A stretch of DNA of 64,000 nt from Fibrella arboris (GTDB taxonomy: Bacteria > Bacteroidota > Bacteroidia > Cytophagales > Spirosomataceae): positions 73,302 to 137,301 of the forward strand of contig NZ_JBGGWE010000017.1 of assembly GCF_041321095.1 (NCBI RefSeq), written 5' to 3'. This document shows positions 32,631 through 40,735 of this stretch, one piece after another (the first letter of the stretch is position 1; every line of letters begins with the position of its first letter). The notes beneath the pieces were generated by a model. It ran no database searches. It was given only the letters and a program-made list of their open reading frames with translations, and had not been told where the DNA came from. Made by a program: the position numbers and the translations under genes.

Positions 32631-33967
32631 TTAAGGCTGAGAATGGAGAACAAACTGCTTTTCTTTCTGATTGACACGTATTTCATCGATATAACCCTTA
32701 TCGACTAATCCCTGTAAATCGGTCCGAGCCGTCTGATTTGACGTACCCAGTACTAGTTCTACTTCTTTAACAGACAATATGCGGCTTGGTTCGGCCTGCA
32801 ACCAGCTTACTACTGTTGCCTGTCTCGACGATAGGTTCCATGTTAGTTGTAACTGGCTGACTGGCTGTTTTTCAGTAACTTTCCGGTCTATATACGCTTT
32901 CAGCTCATCATAAGCCCGCCGCATAGCCTTGACCTGATAGTTAACAAAATAGCCAAGGTCATTACCGTCAACTTCAGTATACTGATAGGCTTTATAGTGT
33001 TGGTTACGAGACTGCATGATAACCCCTGAGATAGACAGGTACCCGGTGAGCCAATACCCGCGTTTCAACAAGTACCAATAAAACAAAGCGCGGGCTGTGC
33101 GACCGTTGCCGTCTGTGAACGGATGAAAATAACCAATGAGGAAATGAACGATACTTGCCTTCACAATAGGATGCAGGAAGAAAGTAGGCGTTTCGTCATT
33201 AAAAAAGTGGCATAGATCAGCCACAAAATTAGGGAGCGTATAGGAAGGAGGGGTGTGAATTAGCTCCCCATCCGTTGCAGCTACTACATGTATATCGTCG
33301 TTTTGCCTGAACGCGCCGCTGTCTTCTGGCTTATCCATCGTGTCAGACGTCATAAGCCTGTGTAGTTCTAGCAACGAGCCTGGTGTGAGTGGACGCTGCT
33401 TGTTGGCCACTATATGCTGAATGGTGGTGTAGTTATTCACAATCATCCGCTCCGAATGATTACGGGGTGGGCGCTGCTTGCGCAACATCTCTTTTGCCAC
33501 CACTCGTGACGTAACTGCTCCCTCAATCTGGCTGGAAGCAATAGATTCTTCCATGATTGATCCAATTAGGTAACGATGCCTGTCTGTATCTGATAGTGTA
33601 GATTGACCGCCTAGCGAACCACCCAGATTGAGGTCGAACTCATGGAGCTGGCTATATAGTGCATCAGTAGACGTGAAGGAGAATGAGTCTCCTCCCATTG
33701 ATAACAGGTGCTTACCTGTTTGTCGATTGAACTTAACGATGTACCATAGTTCTTCTGGCGTAATAACGGCTCGTAGTTCGTTGGGTACTTTGTATTTAAC
33801 CTTGTCCCAGTAAGCGTAGCTGTATTGATCGACCTAATTAACTCTGCATTACCAACCAACTGGGGGGTAAGGCTGGGGTTATCTACTAATTGTTCAATCA
33901 AATCAAGCAGAGGCTTAGGAGCGGGAGGTAGTTCTATCTTCGTCACAGGATCTCCTAACTTTTGCAA
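32631..33967 (-). pseudogene. Fic-family AMPylase gene, split by a one-base frameshift
   Basis: The C-terminal frame (32631-33698, 355 residues from its first ATG) has the Fic core HPFTDGNGRTARALFYWYL, the class II inhibitory helix SSQIEGA, and a C-terminal winged helix (SVKEVELVLGTSNQTARTDL). The N-terminal family part lies in another frame: MQKLGDPVTKIELPPAPK to ELIRSIN (33967 to about 33826), and continues in the main frame as YAYWDKVKYKVPNELRAVI. One lost base near 33825 (AATTAC to AATAC) explains the shift; restored, the protein would have 445 residues. The main frame has a stop just upstream of the break. It could be a true pseudogene, an internally started short form, or a sequencing error. 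Confidence 0.8.
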
Positions 33968-34000
33968 AATTAGGAGATCCTGTGACGAAGATAGAACTAC
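33928..34000. repeat. 73-base near-perfect palindrome spanning the fic start and the fabF stop
   Basis: 31-base perfect arms (33928-33958 and 33970-34000). The spacer CTTTTGCAAAA is itself palindromic, so the whole structure is nearly continuous. The left arm encodes the first codons of fic (GDPVTKIELP) and the right arm ends over the fabF stop (33997-33999). It is a copy of the beginning of a coding region in inverted form. Confidence 0.9.
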
Positions 34001-35250
34001 GCTTCAAATCGCTTGAAAAGGACCGTTGCGTTATGACCCCCAAAGCCGAAGGTATTGCTCAAGACCGTGTTGACGGTCCTGGCCTGCGCTACGTTGGGCG
34101 TCAGGTTGAGGCCCGCCGGTACATTTTCGTCGCGATTGTCGAGGTTAATGGTTGGCGGAATCAGGCCGTGCTGCATGGCCAGAATACCTGCTACCCCTTC
34201 AATCGCACCGGCTGCGCCGAGCAGATGACCCGTCATCGACTTGGTAGCACTGATGTTCAGGTTTGTTGGGTTTTCGCCAAAGACCTTCACAATCGCTTTG
34301 GCTTCGGATACGTCGCCGATGGGTGTCGACGTAGCGTGAACGTTCAGGTAATCGATGTCGTCGGGTTGCAGGCCAGCCTCACGCAGGGCTTCCCGCATGG
34401 CATTGGCCGCGCCCAGCCCTTCCGGGTGGGTGCCTGTCATGTGGTAGGCGTCGGCGGTGGCTCCGGTGCCAACCAGTTCGCAGTAAATTTTGGCGCCGCG
34501 TGCTTTGGCGTGTTCGTATTCTTCGAGGATAATGCCGCCGCCCCCTTCCCCTAATACGAAACCGTCGCGGTCGGCATCGAACGGACGGGAAGCACGCTGG
34601 GGATCATCGTTGCGCTCAGACAGGGCCTTCATGTTACTGAAACCACCCAGCGCCGAGTCGGTGATAACATATTCAGAACCGCCTGTTACGATGGCATCTG
34701 CTTTACCCAGCCGTATGTAGTTGAACGCATCGATCATGGCGTGGGTGCTCGACGCGCAAGCCGAAACAGGGGCAAAGTTGACGCCCATGAAGCCATGCCG
34801 AATCGAGATCATACCGGCACCCATGTCGGCAATCATTTTCGGAATGAAGAATGGGCTGAAGCGGGGCACTTTACCGCCGGCGCCATAGCTCAGCACTTCT
34901 TCCTGGAAACTATGCAGACCACCAATCCCCGATGCCCAGATAACACCAACCCGCTCCTTGTTGATGCCTTCACTCAGCAAGCCGGCATCGTCAATGGCCT
35001 GATCGGCGGTAACGATGGCGTAGTGAACGTACCCGTCCATCTTCCGGGCTTCTTTACGATCGAAATAATTAAGAGGATCAAACCCTTTCACCTCGCAGGC
35101 AAAGCGGGTTTTGAACAGGGATGCGTCGAATTTAGTGATGGGTGCGGCTCCGCTGGTGCCCGTGCTCAGGCCTTGCCAGAAGGCTTCGACAGTGTTTCCG
35201 ATAGGGGTAAGGGCACCCAGGCCCGTCACAACAACTCGTTTCAACTCCAT
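33997..35250 (-). CDS. fabF: Beta-ketoacyl-ACP synthase II
   Basis: A 417-residue condensing enzyme of type II fatty-acid synthesis that elongates acyl-ACP with malonyl-ACP. It starts RVVVTGLGALTPIG; the nucleophile Cys is in VSACASSTHAM; the two active-site His are in NVHATSTPIGD and KSMTGHLLGAAG; FGFGGHNATVLF closes it. Length is normal. The acyl-carrier-protein gene often beside fabF is not present here. The last codon and stop overlap the palindrome at 33928. Confidence 0.96.
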   Translation of the reverse strand: MELKRVVVTGLGALTPIGNTVEAFWQGLSTGTSGAAPITKFDASLFKTRFACEVKGFDPLNYFDRKEARKMDGYVHYAIVTADQAIDDAGLLSEGINKERVGVIWASGIGGLHSFQEEVLSYGAGGKVPRFSPFFIPKMIADMGAGMISIRHGFMGVNFAPVSACASSTHAMIDAFNYIRLGKADAIVTGGSEYVITDSALGGFSNMKALSERNDDPQRASRPFDADRDGFVLGEGGGGIILEEYEHAKARGAKIYCELVGTGATADAYHMTGTHPEGLGAANAMREALREAGLQPDDIDYLNVHATSTPIGDVSEAKAIVKVFGENPTNLNISATKSMTGHLLGAAGAIEGVAGILAMQHGLIPPTINLDNRDENVPAGLNLTPNVAQARTVNTVLSNTFGFGGHNATVLFKRFEA

Positions 35251-35496
35251 AATAGGGGTATGCTTTTGTGCCGCAAAGATGCTGCGATTCGGGGAATTAG
35301 AAAAATAGTTAACGATTGTCGATGGTAGTTGGCCTGCATCGGCAAGAAATTAGTTGATCGGAAACACACCCGCCTATACTACTTATCGTCAACCTTTTAC
35401 CATTACTCAGGTTATTCTAACGAGACAGGAAAATGTCCTGCTGCGCAGAAGACAAATTCATACACACCAATAATCATAAACATTTACAGTGAATTC

Positions 35497-36162
35497 ATGA
35501 ACATTAGAGCAATTGTAACGGGGGCGACGGGGATGGTTGGGGAAGGCGTGTTACATGTATGCTTAGAGGATGACCGGGTAATTCAGGTACTTAGTGTTAG
35601 TCGTAAGCCATGTGGTATTGTGCATCCTAAATTACAGGAATTGATTGTGCCTGATTTCTTTGACTTATCGGGGGTAGCCGATAAGCTGACCGGTTTTAAT
35701 GCCTGTTTTTTCTGCCTGGGGGTATCGTCCGTTGGCTTGAATGAAACAACCTATAGCAGGCTTACCCATACGCTGACCATGCACATGGCTACCTTGTTGA
35801 GTCAGCGAAATCCTGACATGACATTCTGTTATGTGTCGGGGGCGGGTACCGACAGTACAGAACAGGGAAGTTCGATGTGGGCACGGGTGAAAGGAAGAAC
35901 CGAAAATGACCTGATGGCCCTGCCATTCAAGCAGGTATTCAATTTCCGGCCTGCCTACATTCACTCTATGCCCGGCATGAAAAACACCAACGGTTATTAC
36001 AAATACATAAGCTGGCTATATCCCGTTGCGAAACTACTGGTTCCGTCGTTTGTGATCACCCTTCACCAACTGGGCCGGGCGATGATCAACGCGGTTGGTA
36101 AAGGGAAACAACGGCGTGTGCTGGAAGTGAACGATATTAAGGCACTGGCCGGGGAAGGGTAA
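35497..36162 (+). CDS. NAD(P)-binding atypical SDR (epimerase-like)
   Basis: A 221-residue protein with the Rossmann motif AIVTGATGMVGEGVLHVCL at the N-terminus. YVSGAGTDSTEQG and MWARVKGRTENDLMAL place Ser/Lys residues as in HTATIP2-like or DUF-type atypical SDRs (the usual YxxxK is not seen). NFRPAYIHSM is also typical. The ATG at 35497 is chosen because the fold begins there. The role is unknown; Rossmann-fold binding of NADP is likely. No promoter is evident, and neighbours do not suggest a pathway. Confidence 0.75.
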   Translation: MNIRAIVTGATGMVGEGVLHVCLEDDRVIQVLSVSRKPCGIVHPKLQELIVPDFFDLSGVADKLTGFNACFFCLGVSSVGLNETTYSRLTHTLTMHMATLLSQRNPDMTFCYVSGAGTDSTEQGSSMWARVKGRTENDLMALPFKQVFNFRPAYIHSMPGMKNTNGYYKYISWLYPVAKLLVPSFVITLHQLGRAMINAVGKGKQRRVLEVNDIKALAGEG

Positions 36163-36262
36163 GCGGTGAAACCTGGTTGCCGCCAACGTGCTGATGAGCC
36201 AGCCAACGCTTAATTCTTGCGTCTTAACGCTTAATTCTTAAGTCTCCCCCGATATTTGCAGC

Positions 36263-37306
36263 ATGAAGTTACAGAATGACTTAGTGCTCCGGGCTGCACG
36301 GGGCGAAGCGGTTGAGCGCACGCCTGTATGGCTGATGCGTCAGGCGGGCCGGATCCTGGCCGAATACCGGACCGTTCGGGAGAAAGCAGGCAGCTTTATT
36401 AAGCTGGCAACGACGCCCGAACTAGCCGCCGAAGTGACCGTTCAACCCGTTGATTTACTGGGTGTCGATGCCGCCATCATTTTCTCTGATATCCTGGTCG
36501 TTCCTGAAGCGATGGGCTTGCCCTATGAAATGGTAGAGCAACGCGGTCCGGTTTTCCCGCAAACAGTACGTACTGCTGCCGATCTGGCACGGCTGCACGT
36601 GGCTGATCCGGAACAGGACCTTGGGTATGTGCTGGAGGCACTCCGAATCACCAAACAGAGGCTGAATGGGCGGGTGCCGCTGCTGGGTTTTGCCGGAGCG
36701 CCGTTCACCATTTTCTGTTACATGACAGAAGGGAAAGGGTCGAAAACATTCTCTGTTGCCAAAAAGCTGTTGTACACCGACCCGGCTTTTGCCCACACCC
36801 TGCTCCAGCAAATTACCGATAGCACTATCGCCTATTTGAAAGCCCAGGTACGTGCCGGGGCCGATCTGGTGCAGTTATTCGATTCGTGGGCGGGTATTCT
36901 GTCTCCCGAGCAGTACAACACCTTCTCATTACCCTATATCAGGCAGATTTGCGATGCCATCAAAGCAGATGCGGAGGTGGGCCATACGCCGATCACCGTG
37001 TTTGCCAAAGGGGCTTTCTTCGCCCGTCAGGCGATTGGTCAGCTCAACTGCGACGTGGTTGGCCTTGACTGGAATATGGACATTGCCGAGTCGCGGGCGC
37101 TGATTCCCGGTAAAACACTACAGGGGAATCTGGACCCCTGCGTGCTCTACGCCGAACCGGACCAGATTCGGGCGGAGGTGCGCCAGATGCTGACGGCGTT
37201 TGGTCCGCAGCGCCATATTGCCAACCTCGGCCACGGTGTTTATCCCGATACCAATCCCGATCATGTACGGGTATTTATTGAGGCGGTGAAGGAATTTTCG
37301 GCCTAA
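36263..37306 (+). CDS. hemE: Uroporphyrinogen decarboxylase
   Basis: A 347-residue barrel enzyme that converts uroporphyrinogen III to coproporphyrinogen III in heme synthesis. The N-terminal signature PVWLMRQAGRILAEYR is present; catalytic Asp is in AAIIFSDILVVPEAMG; GFAGAPFTIFCYMTEGKGSK and LFDSWAGILSP are typical, as is NLGHGVYPDTNPDHV near the end. Length is normal. The next gene, a GNAT, starts 10 bases later and is probably co-transcribed. Confidence 0.96.
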   Translation: MKLQNDLVLRAARGEAVERTPVWLMRQAGRILAEYRTVREKAGSFIKLATTPELAAEVTVQPVDLLGVDAAIIFSDILVVPEAMGLPYEMVEQRGPVFPQTVRTAADLARLHVADPEQDLGYVLEALRITKQRLNGRVPLLGFAGAPFTIFCYMTEGKGSKTFSVAKKLLYTDPAFAHTLLQQITDSTIAYLKAQVRAGADLVQLFDSWAGILSPEQYNTFSLPYIRQICDAIKADAEVGHTPITVFAKGAFFARQAIGQLNCDVVGLDWNMDIAESRALIPGKTLQGNLDPCVLYAEPDQIRAEVRQMLTAFGPQRHIANLGHGVYPDTNPDHVRVFIEAVKEFSA

Positions 37307-37316
37307 AAAAGGGAGC

Positions 37317-37862
37317 ATGATAACCTACCGAACGGCTCAGCTAGCTGATGCAGCCTCGATTGCCCAAGCGCATACCCAAAGCTGGCGACTGGCCTACCGG
37401 GGCATTCTCCGCGACGACTATCTGGATGGTGCTATTAGCGACGAACGGGATGCTGTTTGGCAACAGCGGCTTGGCAGCCCGGCGGCTAATCAGCGCGTTC
37501 TGATAGCAGAAGAAGCGGGCCGGTTCAGTGGTTTTATCTGCCTGTTTCTCGACGCTGAGCCCCAGTTCGGAACGCTCATCGACAACTTGCACGTGTTACC
37601 GACCCTGAAAGGCCGGGGAGTTGGAGCGGGCCTGATGCGCGAAGCAGCCCGGCAGGTGATTCCGCAGGCAACGCAGCCCGGTTTTCATTTGTCGGTGTAC
37701 GAAGCCAATCGGGCTGCTATTCACTTTTACGAACGCATGGGTGGGGTAAACGTAGGCCGTGAAGTGCATGAAACGCCGGGTGGCGGCGAGGCTGTCAGCC
37801 TTCGGTATGCCTGGAAAACGGCGGCCGATCTTCAGGTACGCAAGCTATCGTGGGTACGTTAG
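37317..37862 (+). CDS. GNAT-family N-acetyltransferase
   Basis: A 181-residue acetyltransferase. The acetyl-CoA loop is VLPTLKGRGVGAGLMREAAR (about 88-107), preceded by the strand TLIDNLHV and followed by FHLSVYEANRAAIHFYERMGG. It begins 10 bases after hemE, so probably one mRNA. Its last four bases overlap the 3' end of the converging Uma2 gene. The substrate is unknown. Confidence 0.87.
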   Translation: MITYRTAQLADAASIAQAHTQSWRLAYRGILRDDYLDGAISDERDAVWQQRLGSPAANQRVLIAEEAGRFSGFICLFLDAEPQFGTLIDNLHVLPTLKGRGVGAGLMREAARQVIPQATQPGFHLSVYEANRAAIHFYERMGGVNVGREVHETPGGGEAVSLRYAWKTAADLQVRKLSWVR

Positions 37863-38464
37863 CAGAACAGCGAAAGAGCCAATGAGAAGTCCGGCAGTAC
37901 ATCTTCGCCCGATAAGCTGACATCGAACGTAGTGACGACATCAATGGAGCCGTTGGCGCGGTACACTTTTGCCGTTTGCGTTTTTGGGTTGATAAGCCAG
38001 CCCAGTCGACATGCATTGGCCATGTATTCGGCCATTTTTTCTTCAGTGGCTTTCTGCGAATCTGTTTCGCTCACCAGTTCAACCAGAAAATCAGGGCAAA
38101 GAGGCAGGAATTTTTTGCGTTGCTCTGGCGTAAATGCATTCCGGCGTTCGGCAGTTATCCAGGAAGCGTCAGGGCTACGGACAGCCCCATTAGGTAGACG
38201 GAAAGCCGTTGACGAATCATAGACGAAACCCAGCTTTGTTTGCCGGTTCCAAATAACTAATTCAGCGACTAATTCGCTGTTTCGTTCGCCGGTTTCACCA
38301 CCTGTTTGTCCCATAGATTTTATATCTCCACTTGCATCGCGTTCAAAGTTGAAACTGGCGTTGTCCTGACAGAAGTAATAGAACTCATCATCAGTCATGT
38401 GGCGCAACTGCTCGAACACGTCAGCACCTGGCTCAAGCTCGATTGGCAATACAAGAGTGGTCAT
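37859..38464 (-). CDS. Uma2-family (DUF820) putative endonuclease
   Basis: A 201-residue protein of the PD-(D/E)xK-like Uma2 family. The core shows FRLPNGAVRSPDASWITAER, PLCPDFLVELVSETDS (Asp and Glu of the nuclease-like core) and QKATEEKMAEYMANACRLGWLI with the Lys/Tyr helix. The family is common in cyanobacteria and Cytophagales and its true role is not established; nuclease activity is inferred from fold. Its end overlaps the preceding gene by 4 bases, tail to tail. Confidence 0.85.
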   Translation of the reverse strand: MTTLVLPIELEPGADVFEQLRHMTDDEFYYFCQDNASFNFERDASGDIKSMGQTGGETGERNSELVAELVIWNRQTKLGFVYDSSTAFRLPNGAVRSPDASWITAERRNAFTPEQRKKFLPLCPDFLVELVSETDSQKATEEKMAEYMANACRLGWLINPKTQTAKVYRANGSIDVVTTFDVSLSGEDVLPDFSLALSLFC

Positions 38465-38520
38465 GGCAAACTGCGTTGTGGTCTGTTTTCAGTAGAAATA
38501 TACGACGTTCACGGCTGGAA

Positions 38521-39507
38521 TTAAATCGCCAACCGGATGGCCTCGTCAAAGAGCCGGTTCTTATCGATGGGTACTACGCCCACGCTTTCGCAGACGAGGC
38601 CGCCGCCCAGGTTCGAGAGTCCGGCAATGCGGAGAGGTGACTGGCGGAGCGCTACGCAACAGGCGGCAATGCTGATCACTGTATCGCCTGCCCCCGACAC
38701 ATCGGAAATCTTCCGAATATGAGCGGGAAGCTTGACCTGTTCGCCGTTGAAATCAATGTACACGCCCCGTTCAGAGAGGGTGATCAAGGTACCCGACAGC
38801 TGCATGCGTGTTTTTAACTCATCGACCACGCGGGTTAGCTCGCCCGGCTCATCTACGTTGAAATCAACTTTGAGCCCTTCTTTTAGCTCTTTCAGATTAG
38901 GCTTGAACAACGTGGTGTGCTCGTAGTCAAGGAAGTGCCGCTTTTTGGGATCAACCACCGTAGGTACGTTCTGCGCATTGGCAAAGGCGGTGATCTCGGC
39001 GATGGCTTCCCGGCTGAGAACCCCTTTGTCGTAATCTTCAAAAATAACCACCTGACAGTCCGGAATCAGCGATTTAGCCATCGCCACCAGCTGGGTACGT
39101 TCGGTGTCAGAAATGTAGCGGTCGGTTTCAGTATCTACACGAACAACCTGCTGTGACCCGGCTATGATCCGCTCTTTGATGGTGGTAATCCGTGATTCAG
39201 ACCGGATTAGCCCCTCGCAGTTCAGGCCGCGTTCCAGGAGCTGCTGCCGGAGCTGGTCCCCTGCCATATCGGTACCAATGACCGAACACGCAATGGCTTC
39301 GGCTCCCAGTGCCTGTACATTGAGCAGTACGTTGCCTGCTCCGCCCAGACGTACCTCGCGGCGATTGACCGTCACAACCGGAACCGGTGCTTCGGGTGAG
39401 ATACGGTCAACGCGACCCCATACGTAGGCATCGAGCATGACGTCGCCAATAACCAAAACGCGCAGGTTATTGAACTGGGCAAATAAATCGGAAAGGGGAG
39501 TATTCAT
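38521..39507 (-). CDS. rfaE1: PfkB-family D-glycero-beta-D-manno-heptose-7-phosphate kinase (HldE N-domain type)
   Basis: A 328-residue ribokinase-fold enzyme. The start LRVLVIGDVMLDAYVWGRVDRISPEAPVPVV is the RfaE/HldE kinase signature; VVDPKKRHFLDY and LFKPNLKELKEG are internal markers; the catalytic Asp lies in ISDVSGAGDTVIS. The C-terminal nucleotidyltransferase domain of HldE is absent, so this is a stand-alone kinase. By family it acts in ADP-heptose synthesis for LPS core; the other heptose genes are not in the window. Confidence 0.87.
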   Translation of the reverse strand: MNTPLSDLFAQFNNLRVLVIGDVMLDAYVWGRVDRISPEAPVPVVTVNRREVRLGGAGNVLLNVQALGAEAIACSVIGTDMAGDQLRQQLLERGLNCEGLIRSESRITTIKERIIAGSQQVVRVDTETDRYISDTERTQLVAMAKSLIPDCQVVIFEDYDKGVLSREAIAEITAFANAQNVPTVVDPKKRHFLDYEHTTLFKPNLKELKEGLKVDFNVDEPGELTRVVDELKTRMQLSGTLITLSERGVYIDFNGEQVKLPAHIRKISDVSGAGDTVISIAACCVALRQSPLRIAGLSNLGGGLVCESVGVVPIDKNRLFDEAIRLAI

Positions 39508-39523
39508 CCCGCAAAAATAGTTT

Positions 39524-39613
39524 TCTGTCTTCTGTTTACAGTCTTCTGTTGCTCCGCTAATTCAGCAATTCGTGCCTCAGCAGCGCAACGGAAGCCTGTA
39601 AACAGAAGACAGA
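39524..39613. repeat. Hairpin of the CTGTTTACAG/CTTCTGTTGC family
   Basis: 35-base arms (39524-39558 and 39579-39613) with a few mismatches. The outer part TCTGTCTTCTGTTTACAG is perfect. The inner part CTTCTGTTGC is shared with the hairpin at 23149. It lies between two leftward genes, 10 bases before the stop of ypdA. Confidence 0.85.
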
Positions 39614-39623
39614 GGACTGTTTT

Positions 39624-40640
39624 TTAGATTCGTTGTACCAGTTCGTTGACCTTGTGAATCTCACGGCCCATTATGTGATCAACGATAGCCTGTGCGTGTT
39701 CACGCCCATTTTCGATAAAGACCTTCTCGGTGAAAATACCCGCCAGCACCGTACCACACACATACAGGCCAGGTACGTTGGTTTCGAAGGTGGTGCGGTC
39801 GTAGTAGGGAATCTGGGTTTCGGGATCCAGCTCAATGCCACAGCGCAGAAGCAGTTCGGCATCGGGGGTGTAACCCGTCAGGATCAGGACAAAATCGGCG
39901 GGGAGCCTGGTTATTTCGCCCGTTACGGTGTTGTGAACCCGTACATAATCGTTGCCGATCCGGGTGACACAGCTACCAAAAACGGTCTTGATCTTTCCTT
40001 CTTTCACCCGGTTTTTTACATCGGGAATAAGCCAGTATTTCACCGTCGACCGAAAGTCTTCGCCCCGGTGAACAACAGTCACATCAACGTCGTGCCGATA
40101 TAATTCGAGGGCGGCTTCCACGGCGGAGTTCGAGGCCCCAATGATCACCACTTTCGTAAACGAATACTGGAAGGGCTCATCGTAGTAATGAGACACCTGC
40201 GGGCCATCTTCGCCAGGAATACCCAGCCAGCGTGGCTTGTCGAAATAACCCGTGGCCATAATCACTTTGTAGGCGTAGAACGCCTCGTCTTTGGTTGTAA
40301 GTACCCGAAAGACATCGCCCTGTTTCGACACGCTTTTGACCTCTGTAAACACCTTTGTTTTCAGGCGATAGTAGGCAGCTACTTTACGGTAATATTGTAG
40401 CGCTTCGTTCCGGTTTGCCTTCACGCTCGACACCGGAAAAGGAATTCCGCCAATTTCAATATTTTCTGCCGTTGAAAAGAAGCGCATCAGTTTCGGATAC
40501 CGCCGAATTGACTCGGTAATACTGCCTTTTTCCAAAATCAGGTGGCTCAGTCCACTCCGGGCAGCTTCAATGCCTGCTGCCAGGCCACAGGGACCACCCC
40601 CCACAATAATTACGTCGACAGGTTGCGAGTTTGTTGTCAT
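39624..40640 (-). CDS. ypdA: YpdA-like FAD-dependent pyridine nucleotide-disulfide oxidoreductase
   Basis: A 338-residue flavoprotein. VDVIIVGGGPCGLAAGIEAA binds FAD; VIMATGYFD is the second FAD motif; KVVIIGASNSAVEAALEL binds NADPH; NVPGLYVCGTVLAG closes it. The order matches YpdA, the putative bacillithiol disulfide reductase, although thioredoxin-reductase-like enzymes are related. There is no CxxC active site. ATG at 40640 (MTTNSQPVDVIIVGGG) fits; longer in-frame extensions run over the terminator and the next gene. Bacillithiol use in this host is inferred only. Confidence 0.87.
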   Translation of the reverse strand: MTTNSQPVDVIIVGGGPCGLAAGIEAARSGLSHLILEKGSITESIRRYPKLMRFFSTAENIEIGGIPFPVSSVKANRNEALQYYRKVAAYYRLKTKVFTEVKSVSKQGDVFRVLTTKDEAFYAYKVIMATGYFDKPRWLGIPGEDGPQVSHYYDEPFQYSFTKVVIIGASNSAVEAALELYRHDVDVTVVHRGEDFRSTVKYWLIPDVKNRVKEGKIKTVFGSCVTRIGNDYVRVHNTVTGEITRLPADFVLILTGYTPDAELLLRCGIELDPETQIPYYDRTTFETNVPGLYVCGTVLAGIFTEKVFIENGREHAQAIVDHIMGREIHKVNELVQRI

Positions 40641-40678
40641 ATTGGCCGGGATATCATGATGCATCTGAAGGGATAACA

Positions 40679-40719
40679 TAAAAAAAGCCCCCAAAGGTTT
40701 GTCCGTTGGGGGCTTTGCA
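40679..40719 (-). terminator. Intrinsic terminator of the large surface-protein gene
   Basis: AAAAAAAGCCCCCAAAGG pairs with its complement around GTTTGTCCGTTGGGGGCTTT; the A-run on the left becomes a U-run in leftward transcription. 17 bases beyond the stop at 40736 and 39 bases upstream of the ypdA start. Confidence 0.88.
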
Positions 40720-40735
40720 AGCGGGAAACAACAAG

